Source: an uncultured Bacteroidota bacterium (GTDB lineage: Bacteria; Bacteroidota; Bacteroidia; Flavobacteriales; Flavobacteriaceae). Taken from it: 64,000 bases of DNA. The translations under genes were made by a program, and so were the position numbers. How positions within the stretch are numbered: the first letter of the stretch is position 1; each line of letters begins with the position of its first letter. The notes under the pieces were generated by a model that was not told the DNA's origin, made no database searches, and saw nothing but the letters and a program-made list of their open reading frames with translations. Of this stretch, positions 38,317 to 47,933 are shown piece by piece. Location: positions 149,507-213,506 of the forward strand of contig CACMZR010000001.1 of assembly GCA_902618245.1 (NCBI GenBank), in the 5' to 3' direction.

Positions 38317-40758
38317 ATGTTTGTAGTAAAAAGGGATGGTCGAAAGGAGCCCATCATGTTTGACAAAATCACTGCGAGGATCCGAAAACTGAATTATGGT
38401 CTAAACCCATTAGTAGATCCTGTAAGAGTTGCTATGCGTGTGATTGAGGGACTTTACGATGGTGTGACTACTTCAGAGCTCGATAATCTTGCAGCTGAAA
38501 TCGCTGCAACTATGACTACAACCCATCCTGATTATGCAAAATTGGCTGCTCGTATATCAGTATCAAACTTACATAAAAACACAAAAAAATCTTTTTCCGA
38601 GACAATGGATGATTTATACAATTATGTCAATCCTAGAACAGGAAAGAAAGCTCCTTTACTTTCAGATGAGGTTTATAAAGTAATCAAAAAAAACTCAGAC
38701 AAACTTGACTCTAGTATTATTTATAACCGTGACTTTGGTTATGATTTCTTTGGTTTTAAAACCTTAGAACGTTCATACTTATTAAAACTTAATGGTAAAA
38801 TTGTTGAACGCCCCCAGCATATGTTGATGAGAGTTTCGATAGGAATTCATCTTGACGATATTGAATCAGCGCTAGAAACATATGAATTAATGTCTAAGCG
38901 GTATTTCACACATGCCACACCTACATTGTTTAATTCGGGAACACCCAAACCACAAATGTCATCTTGTTTTCTTTTGACCATGAAAGATGACAGCATTGAT
39001 GGTATTTATGACACTTTAAAACAGACTGCAAAAATATCTCAGTCTGCTGGAGGTATAGGGTTATCTATACATAACATAAGAGCTACAGGGTCATATATAG
39101 CTGGAACTAATGGAACATCAAATGGAATCGTTCCAATGCTTAGAGTATTTAATGATACTGCAAGATATGTAGACCAAGGAGGTGGTAAAAGAAAGGGTTC
39201 CTTCGCCATATATGTTGAACCTTGGCATGCTGATATTTTTGATTTTCTTGAGTTGAAAAAGAACCATGGAAAAGAAGAGATGCGTGCTCGAGATCTTTTT
39301 TATGCCATGTGGACACCAGACTTATTTATGAAAAGGGTAGAAGAGGATGGTGAATGGACCCTAATGTGTCCTAATGAGTGTCCAGATTTGTATGACGTTC
39401 ATGGAGAGGAATTTGAAAAATTGTATGAAAAATATGAAGGAGAAGGTAAAGGCAGAAAAACAATTAAAGCGCGTGAACTTTGGGAAAAAATTCTTGAATC
39501 TCAAATAGAAACAGGGACTCCTTATATGTTATACAAGGATTCTGCTAACCGCAAGTCAAATCAAAAAAATCTCGGCACAATACGTTCTTCAAATCTTTGT
39601 ACTGAAATACTAGAATATACCTCAGCAGACGAGATAGCTGTATGTAATCTCGCGTCTATTGCCCTTCCGATGTTCGTTAAGGATGGCGAGTTTGATCATA
39701 AATCACTTTTTGATGTTACAGTAAGAGTTACTAAAAATCTTAATAGGGTAATTGACCGAAATTATTATCCTGTAAAAGAGGCAGAAAACTCCAACTTCAG
39801 ACACCGTCCAATTGGATTAGGTGTTCAAGGCCTCGCAGATACCTTTATAATGTTGCGTCTACCATTTACTTCTGAAAAGGCCAAAGAACTAAATCAAGAA
39901 ATTTTCGAAACTCTTTATTTTGCAGCCGTTACCGCATCTGCTGAAGAGGCGAAAAAAGACGGCCCCTATCAAACCTATAAAGATTCACCAATTTCTAAAG
40001 GTGAGTTCCAACACAACCTTTGGGGAATAAAGGATGAAGAATTAAGCGGTCGTTGGGATTGGGGAAAACTAAGAAAAACAGTAAAAAAACAGGGTGTAAG
40101 AAACTCACTTTTAGTTGCACCTATGCCTACGGCTAGTACATCACAAATTCTTGGCAACAATGAATGTTTTGAGCCTTACACATCAAATATATATACTCGT
40201 AGAGTGCTTTCAGGCGAATTCATTGTAGTGAACAAACACTTGCTGGAGGATCTAGTTGAAAGAGGACTTTGGAATGAGGAAATGAAACAGGAGTTGATGC
40301 GAAATAATGGATCAATTCAAACCATTGAGGCTATTCCAGCTGACATAAAAGAACTTTACAGAACCGTTTGGGAAATGAGTATGAAAGATATCATTGATAT
40401 GTCTAGACATAGAGGATATTTTATTGATCAATCCCAGTCTTTAAATTTATTCATGGAAGGAGCAACTATGGCTAAACTCACTTCGATGCATTTCTATGGA
40501 TGGAAATCGGGTCTTAAGACCGGTATGTATTATTTAAGGACAAAATCTGCCGTAGATGCAATTAAGTTTACCCTTGAAAATAAGTCTAAAGAAGAAAAGG
40601 CTCCCGCTCAAATACCTGCTACCGCAATAACAGCAAATCAAGCTAATCCAGAATCAACCCCTCAGCCTGTTGAACCTTTGTCTCCTGAAGAATTAAAGGA
40701 GATGCTTTCAAAGGCTAAGGAAAGCGAAGATGATGATTGTTTGATGTGTGGATCCTAG
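38317..40758 (+). CDS. nrdA: class Ia ribonucleotide reductase, large (alpha) subunit
   Basis: 813 residues. An N-terminal ATP-cone ([17 protein letters not shown], ~1-95) gives overall activity control by ATP/dATP. The catalytic barrel contains SSCFLL (substrate-reducing Cys), the NLCTEI Asn-x-Cys-x-Glu site and VCNLASI (second Cys of the pair). A flexible Pro/Gln-rich linker leads to the C-terminal redox pair CLMCGS. It reduces ribonucleoside diphosphates to deoxyribonucleotides. It is the second gene of the nrd operon and is followed by a strong terminator. Confidence 0.96.
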   Translation: MFVVKRDGRKEPIMFDKITARIRKLNYGLNPLVDPVRVAMRVIEGLYDGVTTSELDNLAAEIAATMTTTHPDYAKLAARISVSNLHKNTKKSFSETMDDLYNYVNPRTGKKAPLLSDEVYKVIKKNSDKLDSSIIYNRDFGYDFFGFKTLERSYLLKLNGKIVERPQHMLMRVSIGIHLDDIESALETYELMSKRYFTHATPTLFNSGTPKPQMSSCFLLTMKDDSIDGIYDTLKQTAKISQSAGGIGLSIHNIRATGSYIAGTNGTSNGIVPMLRVFNDTARYVDQGGGKRKGSFAIYVEPWHADIFDFLELKKNHGKEEMRARDLFYAMWTPDLFMKRVEEDGEWTLMCPNECPDLYDVHGEEFEKLYEKYEGEGKGRKTIKARELWEKILESQIETGTPYMLYKDSANRKSNQKNLGTIRSSNLCTEILEYTSADEIAVCNLASIALPMFVKDGEFDHKSLFDVTVRVTKNLNRVIDRNYYPVKEAENSNFRHRPIGLGVQGLADTFIMLRLPFTSEKAKELNQEIFETLYFAAVTASAEEAKKDGPYQTYKDSPISKGEFQHNLWGIKDEELSGRWDWGKLRKTVKKQGVRNSLLVAPMPTASTSQILGNNECFEPYTSNIYTRRVLSGEFIVVNKHLLEDLVERGLWNEEMKQELMRNNGSIQTIEAIPADIKELYRTVWEMSMKDIIDMSRHRGYFIDQSQSLNLFMEGATMAKLTSMHFYGWKSGLKTGMYYLRTKSAVDAIKFTLENKSKEEKAPAQIPATAITANQANPESTPQPVEPLSPEELKEMLSKAKESEDDDCLMCGS

Positions 40759-40781
40759 AAGATTGTAGCATAAATTCTGAT

Positions 40782-40805
40782 AAAGCCCACTGAAGTGGGC
40801 TTTTT
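40782..40805 (+). terminator. Rho-independent terminator after nrdA
   Basis: AAAGCCCACT-GA-AGTGGGCTTT is a perfect 10-bp stem (effective loop TGAA) running into TTTTT, 23 bases after the nrdA stop. It clearly ends the nrdB-nrdA operon. Confidence 0.9.
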
Positions 40806-40835
40806 ATTTTCCTGTAAATCAATGTATTGCGACCC

Positions 40836-40864
40836 AATGTTAAGATAATGTTACCAAAACATTA
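40836..40864. promoter_or_regulatory. three phased 7-mers upstream of the MORN-type gene
   Basis: AATGTTA occurs at 40836-40842 and again at 40847-40853 (4-base spacer, 11-bp period). An inverted partner AACATTA follows at 40858-40864, again 11 bp on, making TAATGTT-ACCAA-AACATTA a perfect 7-bp inverted repeat. The array ends 20 bases before the -7 element. The 7-mer/4-base-spacer layout is that of OmpR/PhoB-type tandem sites. Confidence 0.45.
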
Positions 40865-40884
40865 CTTAAATATGTTTTTTTTAT

Positions 40885-40892
40885 TAAATTTG
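40885..40892 (+). promoter_or_regulatory. -7 promoter element (TAAATTTG)
   Basis: An exact TAnnTTTG match 28 bases before the ATG at 40921. No convincing -33 TTTG is visible, which fits an activator-dependent promoter using the phased repeats just upstream. Confidence 0.5.
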
Positions 40893-40920
40893 TGTTAACA
40901 AGGAAGTAACTAGTTCCAAA

Positions 40921-41277
40921 ATGAAACATCTGATTTGTCTTTTTTTATTTACAACCTTAGCCTTGAACGCTCAGGAAAACGAGTCTAGACGTGAATTTGT
41001 TCAAGAAGGTGAATCAGTGAAGTTTACTGAATATCATGTAAATGGAAATATTTCACAAACAGGCTATTTTTTAGATGGCAAAAACCATGGAGATTGGGTA
41101 AGTTATGATCTTCAAGGAAATAAAGTTTCGGAAGGAAGTTTTGAAGCGGGGAAAAAAGTTAACCGTTGGCTTTTTTGGAATGGCGATTCTTTGATCGAGG
41201 TCGACTATAAAGACAACAAAATTTTAAGAGCAAAGAAATGGATCAAGCCAGAACTTTTGGCTTTTAGTTCTGATTAG
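40921..41277 (+). CDS. secreted MORN-repeat (YwqK-like) protein
   Basis: 118 residues. A signal peptide (1-16, ending LALNAQ) is followed by three or four MORN-type beta repeats with G-x-W and E-G-x-F motifs (YHVNGNISQTGYFLDGK, HGDWVSYDLQGNKVSEGSF, NRWLFWNGDS). MORN-variant proteins of this kind are common in Bacteroidota and of unknown function; the antitoxin label often attached to the family is not supported here by any toxin gene. It converges with the pit gene. Confidence 0.75.
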   Translation: MKHLICLFLFTTLALNAQENESRREFVQEGESVKFTEYHVNGNISQTGYFLDGKNHGDWVSYDLQGNKVSEGSFEAGKKVNRWLFWNGDSLIEVDYKDNKILRAKKWIKPELLAFSSD

Positions 41278-41279
41278 CT

Positions 41280-43544
41280 TTAAAGTTTTTTCACAACACC
41301 GTAGTATTTTTCAACCAATTCATATTTGTGGGTAATAAGGTCTTTTGTTCTTATTAAAAAGTTAAAGTAGAGAGTAGTATTTTTCGGACTTGTCTCCTCA
41401 CTTCTTGTTCTTTCAATTTGAGTATTTATTTTAGATTCTATAAGTCCAAATGAATTGTTTTTCTCAAACAATACCTCTTCAAATTCTTTTTGATTTTGGA
41501 TAGAATTAAATGCTTCTTTTCCCTCTTTAAAAATTTTATTTACTGATTCTTCAATCAATAAGAGGTCTTTAATTTGACTAAATGTTAATTTACGGTGGTT
41601 GTTATTAAGGTGGTCATAACTAATTTTTGCTAAGTAGGTCAAGTCTTCAGATAGATCATGTAAGTAACCTAAAAGTTCAATATAAAATGTACTAGCTGGC
41701 AATGAACTTTCTTCAAGATTTCTAATAAAGTAGAAAAGATTTCCTTTTAAGTCTTCAATACTGTTCTGTAATTTTTTTGAATTCTTTTTTGCCTTTTCAA
41801 GTGGTTCTAGGTCATTGGTCGAGAGCCCTAGTATTATAAGTTTATATACTTTATAACTTTTTTTCAGTACAAGTTCTATTGTTGAACCACTTTGATCAAT
41901 CACACCTTGAAAAGAATTACTTTCAACAATAAGAGCAATTTCTTCTTCTCTTACTGACTTATTTTCTTTTCTATGACTAACATAATTTTTTCCTATTATC
42001 AATAAAATGATAAACATGATTACTGCGATTACCTGAACTCCTCCAATATTAAGAAGATACACTATAATACCACCAACAGTAAATGCACTAAAAGCAGTTA
42101 AAAACCAACCTCCAATCACATTAAGTACTCCTGAGACTCTATAAACTGCACTATCTGAACTCCATGCACGGTCAGCAAGTGAAGTACCCATGGCTACCAT
42201 AAATGTCACATAGGTTGTTGATAATGGTAATTTAAGTGAGGTTGCAAAAGAAATTAAAACAGAGGCCACTACAAGATTTATACTTGCTCTAAGCTTATCG
42301 AATTCAGGAATATTACTAGCATTAATATTTCCTTTTGGGCGGATTTGTTTAAAAGAGTTATTTAATACAAGCTGAGTTTTTTCAGGAATAGCATTTTTAA
42401 TAATTTCGTTTAGATTAATAAATATTCTAACTAAAATTCTTGATAAAAAATTAGGTTTAAATCGTTCACGAGTTCCATATTGATTGGAAAGATCCAAAGA
42501 TGTTTTGACAACCTTTTTTGCTTTTGATGAAAACCAAAGAGTAACTATCATTATTGTTCCAGAGACAAATAAAAAAATAGTAGGTGTTTGAACTTTTTGA
42601 GTTAATTGTATCATACTAAAACTCTCTGCTGAAACCCCGGAACCTAACCAAGCTTTGTATGATTGAAAAGCAGCAATAGGGACACCTATAAAATTTACTA
42701 AATCATTACCAGCAAATGCTAGTGCCAAAGCAAAAGTCCCAACCCCAATAATAATTTTGTAAATATCCCATTTGATAAAATTGATTAATACTGAGAAAAA
42801 AAACCAAAGAATAAAACTTATGATTTGAACTGAAAGAAGATTGCCTTCTATAAAAGAGTTTATTGTTTGGGAATTTAAAAGCTCTAGTTCCATATTTGAA
42901 TATGGTGTACCTTTTATTCCTTTAATTAATATAAAATTAAAAATAGCAGCTAATGCAACTCCCCCAAAAAGACTATTTAACCAAGATGGTTTTTTTTCAA
43001 AATTAAATGTGTAAATAATTCGGGATATCCATTGCACTAATGCTCCGATAGAGAAGGCTATAAATACTGAAAGTAAGATGCCCAAAATAATCTGAGTTGC
43101 CTTTTCTGTATTTATATAGGTTGATAAATCAGACAGCAGTTGATCAGACTTAGCTATTTTAATTATAGCCATTACAACAGCAGCACCTAGTAACTCAAAA
43201 ACAATAGAGACGGTTGTTGATGTTGGTAGACCGATAGTATTAAAAAAGTCTAATAATAAAATATCTGTCATCATTACAGCCATGAAGATGAAGATGATTT
43301 CATCAAAAAAGAATGCCCCAGGATTAAATATTCCCTTTCTTGCAACCTCCATCATACCGCTAGAGGATAGTGCTCCAAAAAGAATGCCTACGCTAGCAAA
43401 AATCATGATTTTTCTAAACGAAAAAACCTTAGATCCAATAGCAGAGTTCAGAAAATTCACAGCATCGTTACTTACCCCAACTATTAAATCACCAATAGCT
43501 AATAGACTCAACAGGATAACTATAAATAAATATATGCTGTCCAT
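41280..43544 (-). CDS. low-affinity inorganic phosphate transporter (PiT family) with C-terminal PhoU-like domain
   Basis: 754 residues. The N-terminal ~520 residues contain about 10-12 membrane segments with both PiT signatures, GVSNDAVNFLNSAIGSK (near residue 23) and GNDLVNFIGVPIAA. The last ~220 residues are soluble and helical, resembling a PhoU-type regulatory domain fused to the transporter, a known arrangement. It carries metal-phosphate into the cytoplasm with H+ or Na+. On the minus strand it is the third gene after a lipoprotein and a TonB-dependent receptor; the gap to the receptor is 15 bases, so one operon is likely. Confidence 0.9.
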   Translation of the reverse strand: MDSIYLFIVILLSLLAIGDLIVGVSNDAVNFLNSAIGSKVFSFRKIMIFASVGILFGALSSSGMMEVARKGIFNPGAFFFDEIIFIFMAVMMTDILLLDFFNTIGLPTSTTVSIVFELLGAAVVMAIIKIAKSDQLLSDLSTYINTEKATQIILGILLSVFIAFSIGALVQWISRIIYTFNFEKKPSWLNSLFGGVALAAIFNFILIKGIKGTPYSNMELELLNSQTINSFIEGNLLSVQIISFILWFFFSVLINFIKWDIYKIIIGVGTFALALAFAGNDLVNFIGVPIAAFQSYKAWLGSGVSAESFSMIQLTQKVQTPTIFLFVSGTIMIVTLWFSSKAKKVVKTSLDLSNQYGTRERFKPNFLSRILVRIFINLNEIIKNAIPEKTQLVLNNSFKQIRPKGNINASNIPEFDKLRASINLVVASVLISFATSLKLPLSTTYVTFMVAMGTSLADRAWSSDSAVYRVSGVLNVIGGWFLTAFSAFTVGGIIVYLLNIGGVQVIAVIMFIILLIIGKNYVSHRKENKSVREEEIALIVESNSFQGVIDQSGSTIELVLKKSYKVYKLIILGLSTNDLEPLEKAKKNSKKLQNSIEDLKGNLFYFIRNLEESSLPASTFYIELLGYLHDLSEDLTYLAKISYDHLNNNHRKLTFSQIKDLLLIEESVNKIFKEGKEAFNSIQNQKEFEEVLFEKNNSFGLIESKINTQIERTRSEETSPKNTTLYFNFLIRTKDLITHKYELVEKYYGVVKKL

Positions 43545-43559
43545 AAGTTTATCAAGGTA

Positions 43560-46397
43560 TTAAAATTTAACAGAGTAGCCTAGAGAATAAGTCCTTCCAA
43601 TATTTCTAAATCTAAAATACTCTGTTGTCCCGCCATATCCCTCAAATAAACTTTCTCTTTCGTCATTTAGTAAATTTCTTATTCTAAATGTAAGACTTGT
43701 ATTGTTTTTAAATTGTTTGCTTAAATTAAAATTTAAACTGTTAAATGGCATGGTATAAACGTCAGGATAAAATCCATCTCCAACAACTTCTAAAGTTTTT
43801 CCCTGTACATTAAAATATAAGTTTCCTCGAATTCCTTTTTCAACATTATTATAGTCAACTCCAGCATTTACAAGGTAAGGAGATTGACCTTGTAAAGATC
43901 TTGAATCTCCTAATTTTTCACCCTCTCTTAGTCCTAAAGTCCTTAGAGCTAATTCATCTTCACTATATTTTTCATCAGATATAATGTATGATCCATTAAA
44001 ATTTAAATTAAAATTTTTAAGTCCTGAAATCCAATCACTCATTTTTTTTCTCAGTTCAATTTCAAATCCATATACCTCTGCATCTTCAAGATTCAATGGC
44101 TTATAATTAGAGGTGGATGCAGCAACAAATCCAATTTCAATAGGATCAGTTAGTTTTTTATAAAATAGACTCATGGCAAATAGTTGAGCATTTTCTCCAA
44201 AAGATTCATATCTAATATCAAAGTTGTCAATGTAAGATGGTTTAATGTCAATATTACCAATAAAGAATAGGTTTGAGAGAGGATCATAAATTTCAGCTAT
44301 AGAAGCTTCTTTAAAACTTGGTCTAGCAGTTGTTAATGAATAAGCCAGTCGCAAATTCTTGTTATCTGTTAAACTATAAATAAAATTTGTTGAAGGGAAT
44401 AAGTTGTTTTCACTTATTATTTTATTATTGTCAAATACTTGTCCAAGTTGACTATTTTCACCAGTATAAAATACCTGGTAATTTTCAAATCGCAATCCAA
44501 TAATAGACTTCAATTTTGAACTCAAATTAAATTCATTTGATATGTAGGCGGCAAGATTTTGTTGAGTTGCATTAAAAATATTTGCATCTTGTCTAATAGT
44601 AGTTTGCGGGTTAATATAGGTCCCTCTATCATTTGAAGGTGAAATTAAATTAACTGGATTAAACAATTGATTTGGATCTCCACTATAATTTGCCCAGTCG
44701 CGTTCGGATGTATAATTACTACTGACTGAATATTGTGCAATTGAAAAATCTCTTTCTTTTGTTGAGCCAAACACTCCAAATTTTAAAATAGCATCTTCAT
44801 TTAAAAATGTAAATCTTTTTGAAAGATCTACTTTTCCAACTAAATTATATTCATCAAGAGTTCTCCAAATCCTTTTTGGTTCGGTATTTTCTTGAAAGCT
44901 AAAAATTCCTTCTTCATCCTGAAAAGTAGTATTACGAACATCTTTATCGTGAACTTTTGCAAGTGTTCCAGAGATAGTCCACTCAACTTTAAATTTGGAT
45001 TCATTTAAATTATGTAAACCTGAAATTATTCCATTGGTAATTGAACGTTCATTGTATTCTAAATTAAATTTATTAAAATCAACAAAGTCTGAAAATCTTG
45101 TTAATTGTCTGAAACTACCTGAGGTACTTTCACCATTTTGTATATGAAGAGAATTAAATCTAAACTTTGAATTATTTGTTTTATAGGTTATTCCAAATAG
45201 ACCGCTTAATATTATGTTTTCTCCTCCAATGGTACCATATTGAAGTCTATTTTCCTCGAAGTTTAGTTCGGACCTGTCAGGACTAAAATTGAAAATATTA
45301 TCTTGTGAATTTTCATAAATTGATTGTTCTTTTCTGTAAGAAAGGGAACCTAAATAACCAAACGAATGATCATTTTCAAATTTTATTTGATTTCCATAAG
45401 TAACATTAAAATTATAATTCATCCCACTAGTATCGTCCCTAGGACCCATTTGAGGATCAAATTGATTTGAAATCTCGTTAATTAAAGACAAAGATGAATT
45501 TGAATTAGTAAGTCTGGGGTCAAAATCGTTGCCTAAAAAGGTACTTGCAATTTTATTTGATCTTGATCCATCATCAAATCCAAGAAAGTCAGTTTGTCCG
45601 CCTTCATAAGTCAAGTAATTTTCTTTAAAATGCATGTTTGGATTAAATGATGTGCCAACTGAAATAGAAAATTCTTCACTATTAGGAAAATCTTTAGTGA
45701 TTATATTGATTACTCCACCTGTAAAGTCGGCAGGTAAATCTGCTCTTGCTGATTTAATTACCAAAACATTTGAAAGGAGGTTAGTTGGGAAAAGATCCAT
45801 TTGTATAGTATTTCTATCGGGGTCTAATCCTGGTATATCAACACCATTTAAAATTGATTTTGAATAGCGATCGCCTAATCCTCTAACATAAACAAATTTT
45901 CCGCCTTGAACAGATACGCCTGGGACATTTTTAACTGCACTTGCAATATCGTTAGCTCCAATTTTTCTAAATGCTTGTGCAGAGATACCATCAAGTAAAC
46001 TCGCTGATTTTTTTTGAATTTCTAATACTGATGATTCAGTATTTCGCCTTGCATCAACAGTAACAACTACTTCTTCTAAACCCTGAGCAACAGAACTTAA
46101 TATAATATCAGTTAGAGTGTAGTTGTCATCAGATACACTAATATTAGTAATTTCTTTTGTTTCATAGCCTACAAATGAAAAAATCAAAGTATAATTTCCT
46201 GATGATAATTCAATTGTATATTTCCCGTCAAAATCAGTTGTTACTCCATCACCAGTTTCTTTTACTAAGACATTTGCAAAAGGAAGAGGTTCATTAAAAT
46301 CACCATCTAAAACAGTACCAGTGATACCAAATTGAGAGTATGTTACTGTAGTGAAAAACAGAAATAAGATCTGTGTAATATTTTTTATTTGACCCAT
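43560..46397 (-). CDS. TonB-dependent receptor with carboxypeptidase-like N-terminal domain
   Basis: 945 residues. Signal peptide (1-21), a CarboxypepD_reg-like beta domain (~22-110: GTVLDGDFNEPLPFANVLVK), a plug (~125-235: IASAVKNVPGVSV, VRGLGDRY, FTGGVINI) and a ~700-residue 22-strand barrel ending in an aromatic C-terminus (YSLGYSVKF). No SusD partner is adjacent, so it is not a standard glycan Sus pair. Its operon mates are a beta-helix-like lipoprotein and a PiT phosphate transporter, which suggests import of phosphate or a phosphorylated compound across the outer membrane. A strong hairpin lies 5 bases before its start codon. Confidence 0.9.
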   Translation of the reverse strand: MGQIKNITQILFLFFTTVTYSQFGITGTVLDGDFNEPLPFANVLVKETGDGVTTDFDGKYTIELSSGNYTLIFSFVGYETKEITNISVSDDNYTLTDIILSSVAQGLEEVVVTVDARRNTESSVLEIQKKSASLLDGISAQAFRKIGANDIASAVKNVPGVSVQGGKFVYVRGLGDRYSKSILNGVDIPGLDPDRNTIQMDLFPTNLLSNVLVIKSARADLPADFTGGVINIITKDFPNSEEFSISVGTSFNPNMHFKENYLTYEGGQTDFLGFDDGSRSNKIASTFLGNDFDPRLTNSNSSLSLINEISNQFDPQMGPRDDTSGMNYNFNVTYGNQIKFENDHSFGYLGSLSYRKEQSIYENSQDNIFNFSPDRSELNFEENRLQYGTIGGENIILSGLFGITYKTNNSKFRFNSLHIQNGESTSGSFRQLTRFSDFVDFNKFNLEYNERSITNGIISGLHNLNESKFKVEWTISGTLAKVHDKDVRNTTFQDEEGIFSFQENTEPKRIWRTLDEYNLVGKVDLSKRFTFLNEDAILKFGVFGSTKERDFSIAQYSVSSNYTSERDWANYSGDPNQLFNPVNLISPSNDRGTYINPQTTIRQDANIFNATQQNLAAYISNEFNLSSKLKSIIGLRFENYQVFYTGENSQLGQVFDNNKIISENNLFPSTNFIYSLTDNKNLRLAYSLTTARPSFKEASIAEIYDPLSNLFFIGNIDIKPSYIDNFDIRYESFGENAQLFAMSLFYKKLTDPIEIGFVAASTSNYKPLNLEDAEVYGFEIELRKKMSDWISGLKNFNLNFNGSYIISDEKYSEDELALRTLGLREGEKLGDSRSLQGQSPYLVNAGVDYNNVEKGIRGNLYFNVQGKTLEVVGDGFYPDVYTMPFNSLNFNLSKQFKNNTSLTFRIRNLLNDERESLFEGYGGTTEYFRFRNIGRTYSLGYSVKF

Positions 46398-46402
46398 ACA
46401 AA

Positions 46403-46430
46403 ATTGCCCAACATTTTATTGTTGGGCAAT
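46403..46430 (-). promoter_or_regulatory. intercistronic hairpin directly before the TonB-receptor start
   Basis: ATTGCCCAACA and TGTTGGGCAAT form a perfect 11-bp stem with a 6-base loop. On the transcribed (minus) strand it ends 5 bases before ATG 46397, followed by TTTGTA and not a full U-tract. It may be a partial terminator/attenuator after the lipoprotein gene, a 3'-end mRNA stabiliser, or a structure limiting receptor translation. Confidence 0.65.
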
Positions 46431-46458
46431 ATTAATTTAAATAAATAATATTTCTAAA

Positions 46459-47772
46459 TTATCTCTTGTAAAAAGTCCATGAAAAAGTAGAATCATCTGC
46501 TAAACCATTACCATCTTTTTGAGCTGTAACAATTTCAGCAAAAGTAGAGGCGTCTGTTTCAAATGAGCTCTCATCGGATTTGTCATCAAAAATTTTATCT
46601 ACTGATTCGACATCTGAACAAACATTTCCATTATCATCTAGTGGATGTAATATATCTATGTTTGCAAAAGTTAGAGTTCCAGCCGTATACGTTGAAGCAT
46701 CAGCAGAGGCATCTAACTCAACATCTTTACCACCAGCAAAATCTTTGAATAAAACATTTAATACATCACCAGTTGCCCCTTTTCTAAAATCAGCCATCTC
46801 GCCATCTACACCTTCAGCATCACAGTCATCAGTTGCACCAATTACTGTTGCATTTTTAAGGGTAAATCTTCCAGGTGCTGATCCTTCAGGGCCATCAATT
46901 TCAAAGCCATGATCTGAGGCAGCAGTTAAGACAACTAGAGCGCCGTCTATTGTACCAGCATACGCTTGGTCTATATCTATTGCATCATCGCCTTGCCCCC
47001 AGACAAGAAGATTTGTTGCATTAACAGTACCACCAAAAAATTCAATTCCGTCATCAACATTTCCCACAACCTCAATTTGATTAATGGTTGTACCAGATCC
47101 AACTCCTCCTAGAGTAAGACCATTTATTTCATTACCTTCACCAATTTCAGCTCCCCCGTGTCGGATAGAAATATATTGAAAAGAACCTGAATTATCATCT
47201 GCGATAGAACCACCGTATAATCCGTTTGTGTCCGACGTAGGAATTCCTTCAATCTGTAATTCTGCAACATCATTTTTAAAAGAACTTGGAGCTTTACCTA
47301 GAATAAGTAAGCCACCCCACAAACCTCTTGTATCAACATTTAGTGCGGGTCCACTATCAGGATAAGTACCTCCAACTTGAATATTGTCAGCAACAGCTGT
47401 CATGATAATTGGATTATCTGCTGTACCATTTGCAATCATAGTCCCACCTCTAGCAACTATTAATGTTGAAGCATCAGCTCCTGTTCCAGATGCAGCTTTT
47501 ATAATTGTACCTGCTGGTATAGTTAACGTTGCGCCGTCTGTTACAGCAACACGACCTTTGAGTAACCAAATTTTTGATGCATCTAATGTTTTGTCTTCAG
47601 TTATGTTTCCCTCTAGTGTAGAGTCTGCAAAGGGATCAACTTCTACAGTATTTGTTTCAGTAACAGTAACTGTTTCTGTTACAGTTACATATTCAATAAC
47701 TGGGTCTTCTTCAGAACACGCTATAATTAATAAAGTAAATAGAAAGAAAAAAGATAGTTTGTAGTTTTTCAT
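46459..47772 (-). CDS. surface/periplasmic lipoprotein with predicted beta-helix fold
   Basis: 437 residues. A lipoprotein signal ends LIIACSEE (Cys19), followed by a Thr/Val/Glu repeat (VTETVTVTETNTVEVD) and then a long run of short beta-strand turns rich in Gly, Asp and Asn (GATLTIPAGTIIKA, GLTLGGVGSGTTI, DGIEFFGGTVNATN) typical of parallel beta-helices. Homologues are often mislabelled multidrug transporter; nothing here supports that. It is the first gene of the lipoprotein-TonB receptor-PiT set and may be the substrate-binding partner of the receptor. Confidence 0.75.
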   Translation of the reverse strand: MKNYKLSFFFLFTLLIIACSEEDPVIEYVTVTETVTVTETNTVEVDPFADSTLEGNITEDKTLDASKIWLLKGRVAVTDGATLTIPAGTIIKAASGTGADASTLIVARGGTMIANGTADNPIIMTAVADNIQVGGTYPDSGPALNVDTRGLWGGLLILGKAPSSFKNDVAELQIEGIPTSDTNGLYGGSIADDNSGSFQYISIRHGGAEIGEGNEINGLTLGGVGSGTTINQIEVVGNVDDGIEFFGGTVNATNLLVWGQGDDAIDIDQAYAGTIDGALVVLTAASDHGFEIDGPEGSAPGRFTLKNATVIGATDDCDAEGVDGEMADFRKGATGDVLNVLFKDFAGGKDVELDASADASTYTAGTLTFANIDILHPLDDNGNVCSDVESVDKIFDDKSDESSFETDASTFAEIVTAQKDGNGLADDSTFSWTFYKR

Positions 47773-47796
47773 TTTTTATTAGAATTAAATTTTATA

Positions 47797-47804
47797 CAAA
47801 TCTA
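47797..47804 (-). promoter_or_regulatory. -7 promoter element of the lipoprotein/TonB/PiT operon (TAGATTTG)
   Basis: Minus-strand TAGATTTG is an exact TAnnTTTG match 24 bases before the lipoprotein start. It is the only good promoter seen before the set. No clear -33 element. Confidence 0.5.
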
Positions 47805-47880
47805 TTTTACCACTCTGATTATTTTTTTAACAGAAAGTTAAATTTGAACACCTTAGAATTAAATAAATATTAATTGAAAT

Positions 47881-47888
47881 TAATTTTG
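47881..47888 (+). promoter_or_regulatory. candidate -7 element of the dGTPase gene (TAATTTTG)
   Basis: TAATTTTG matches TAnnTTTG 45 bases before the dGTPase start. A second match, TAAATTTG at 47839-47846, is also present, so which is used is uncertain. Confidence 0.35.
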
Positions 47889-47933
47889 ATAATCTTAGGA
47901 TAACATAAGGATGATGTTTGGTAACTTTACCTT

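Noticed and set aside
46459..47772. Multidrug transporter label for the beta-helix lipoprotein
   Set aside because: Beyond the lipoprotein signal there are no membrane segments; the sequence is a secreted beta-rich protein.
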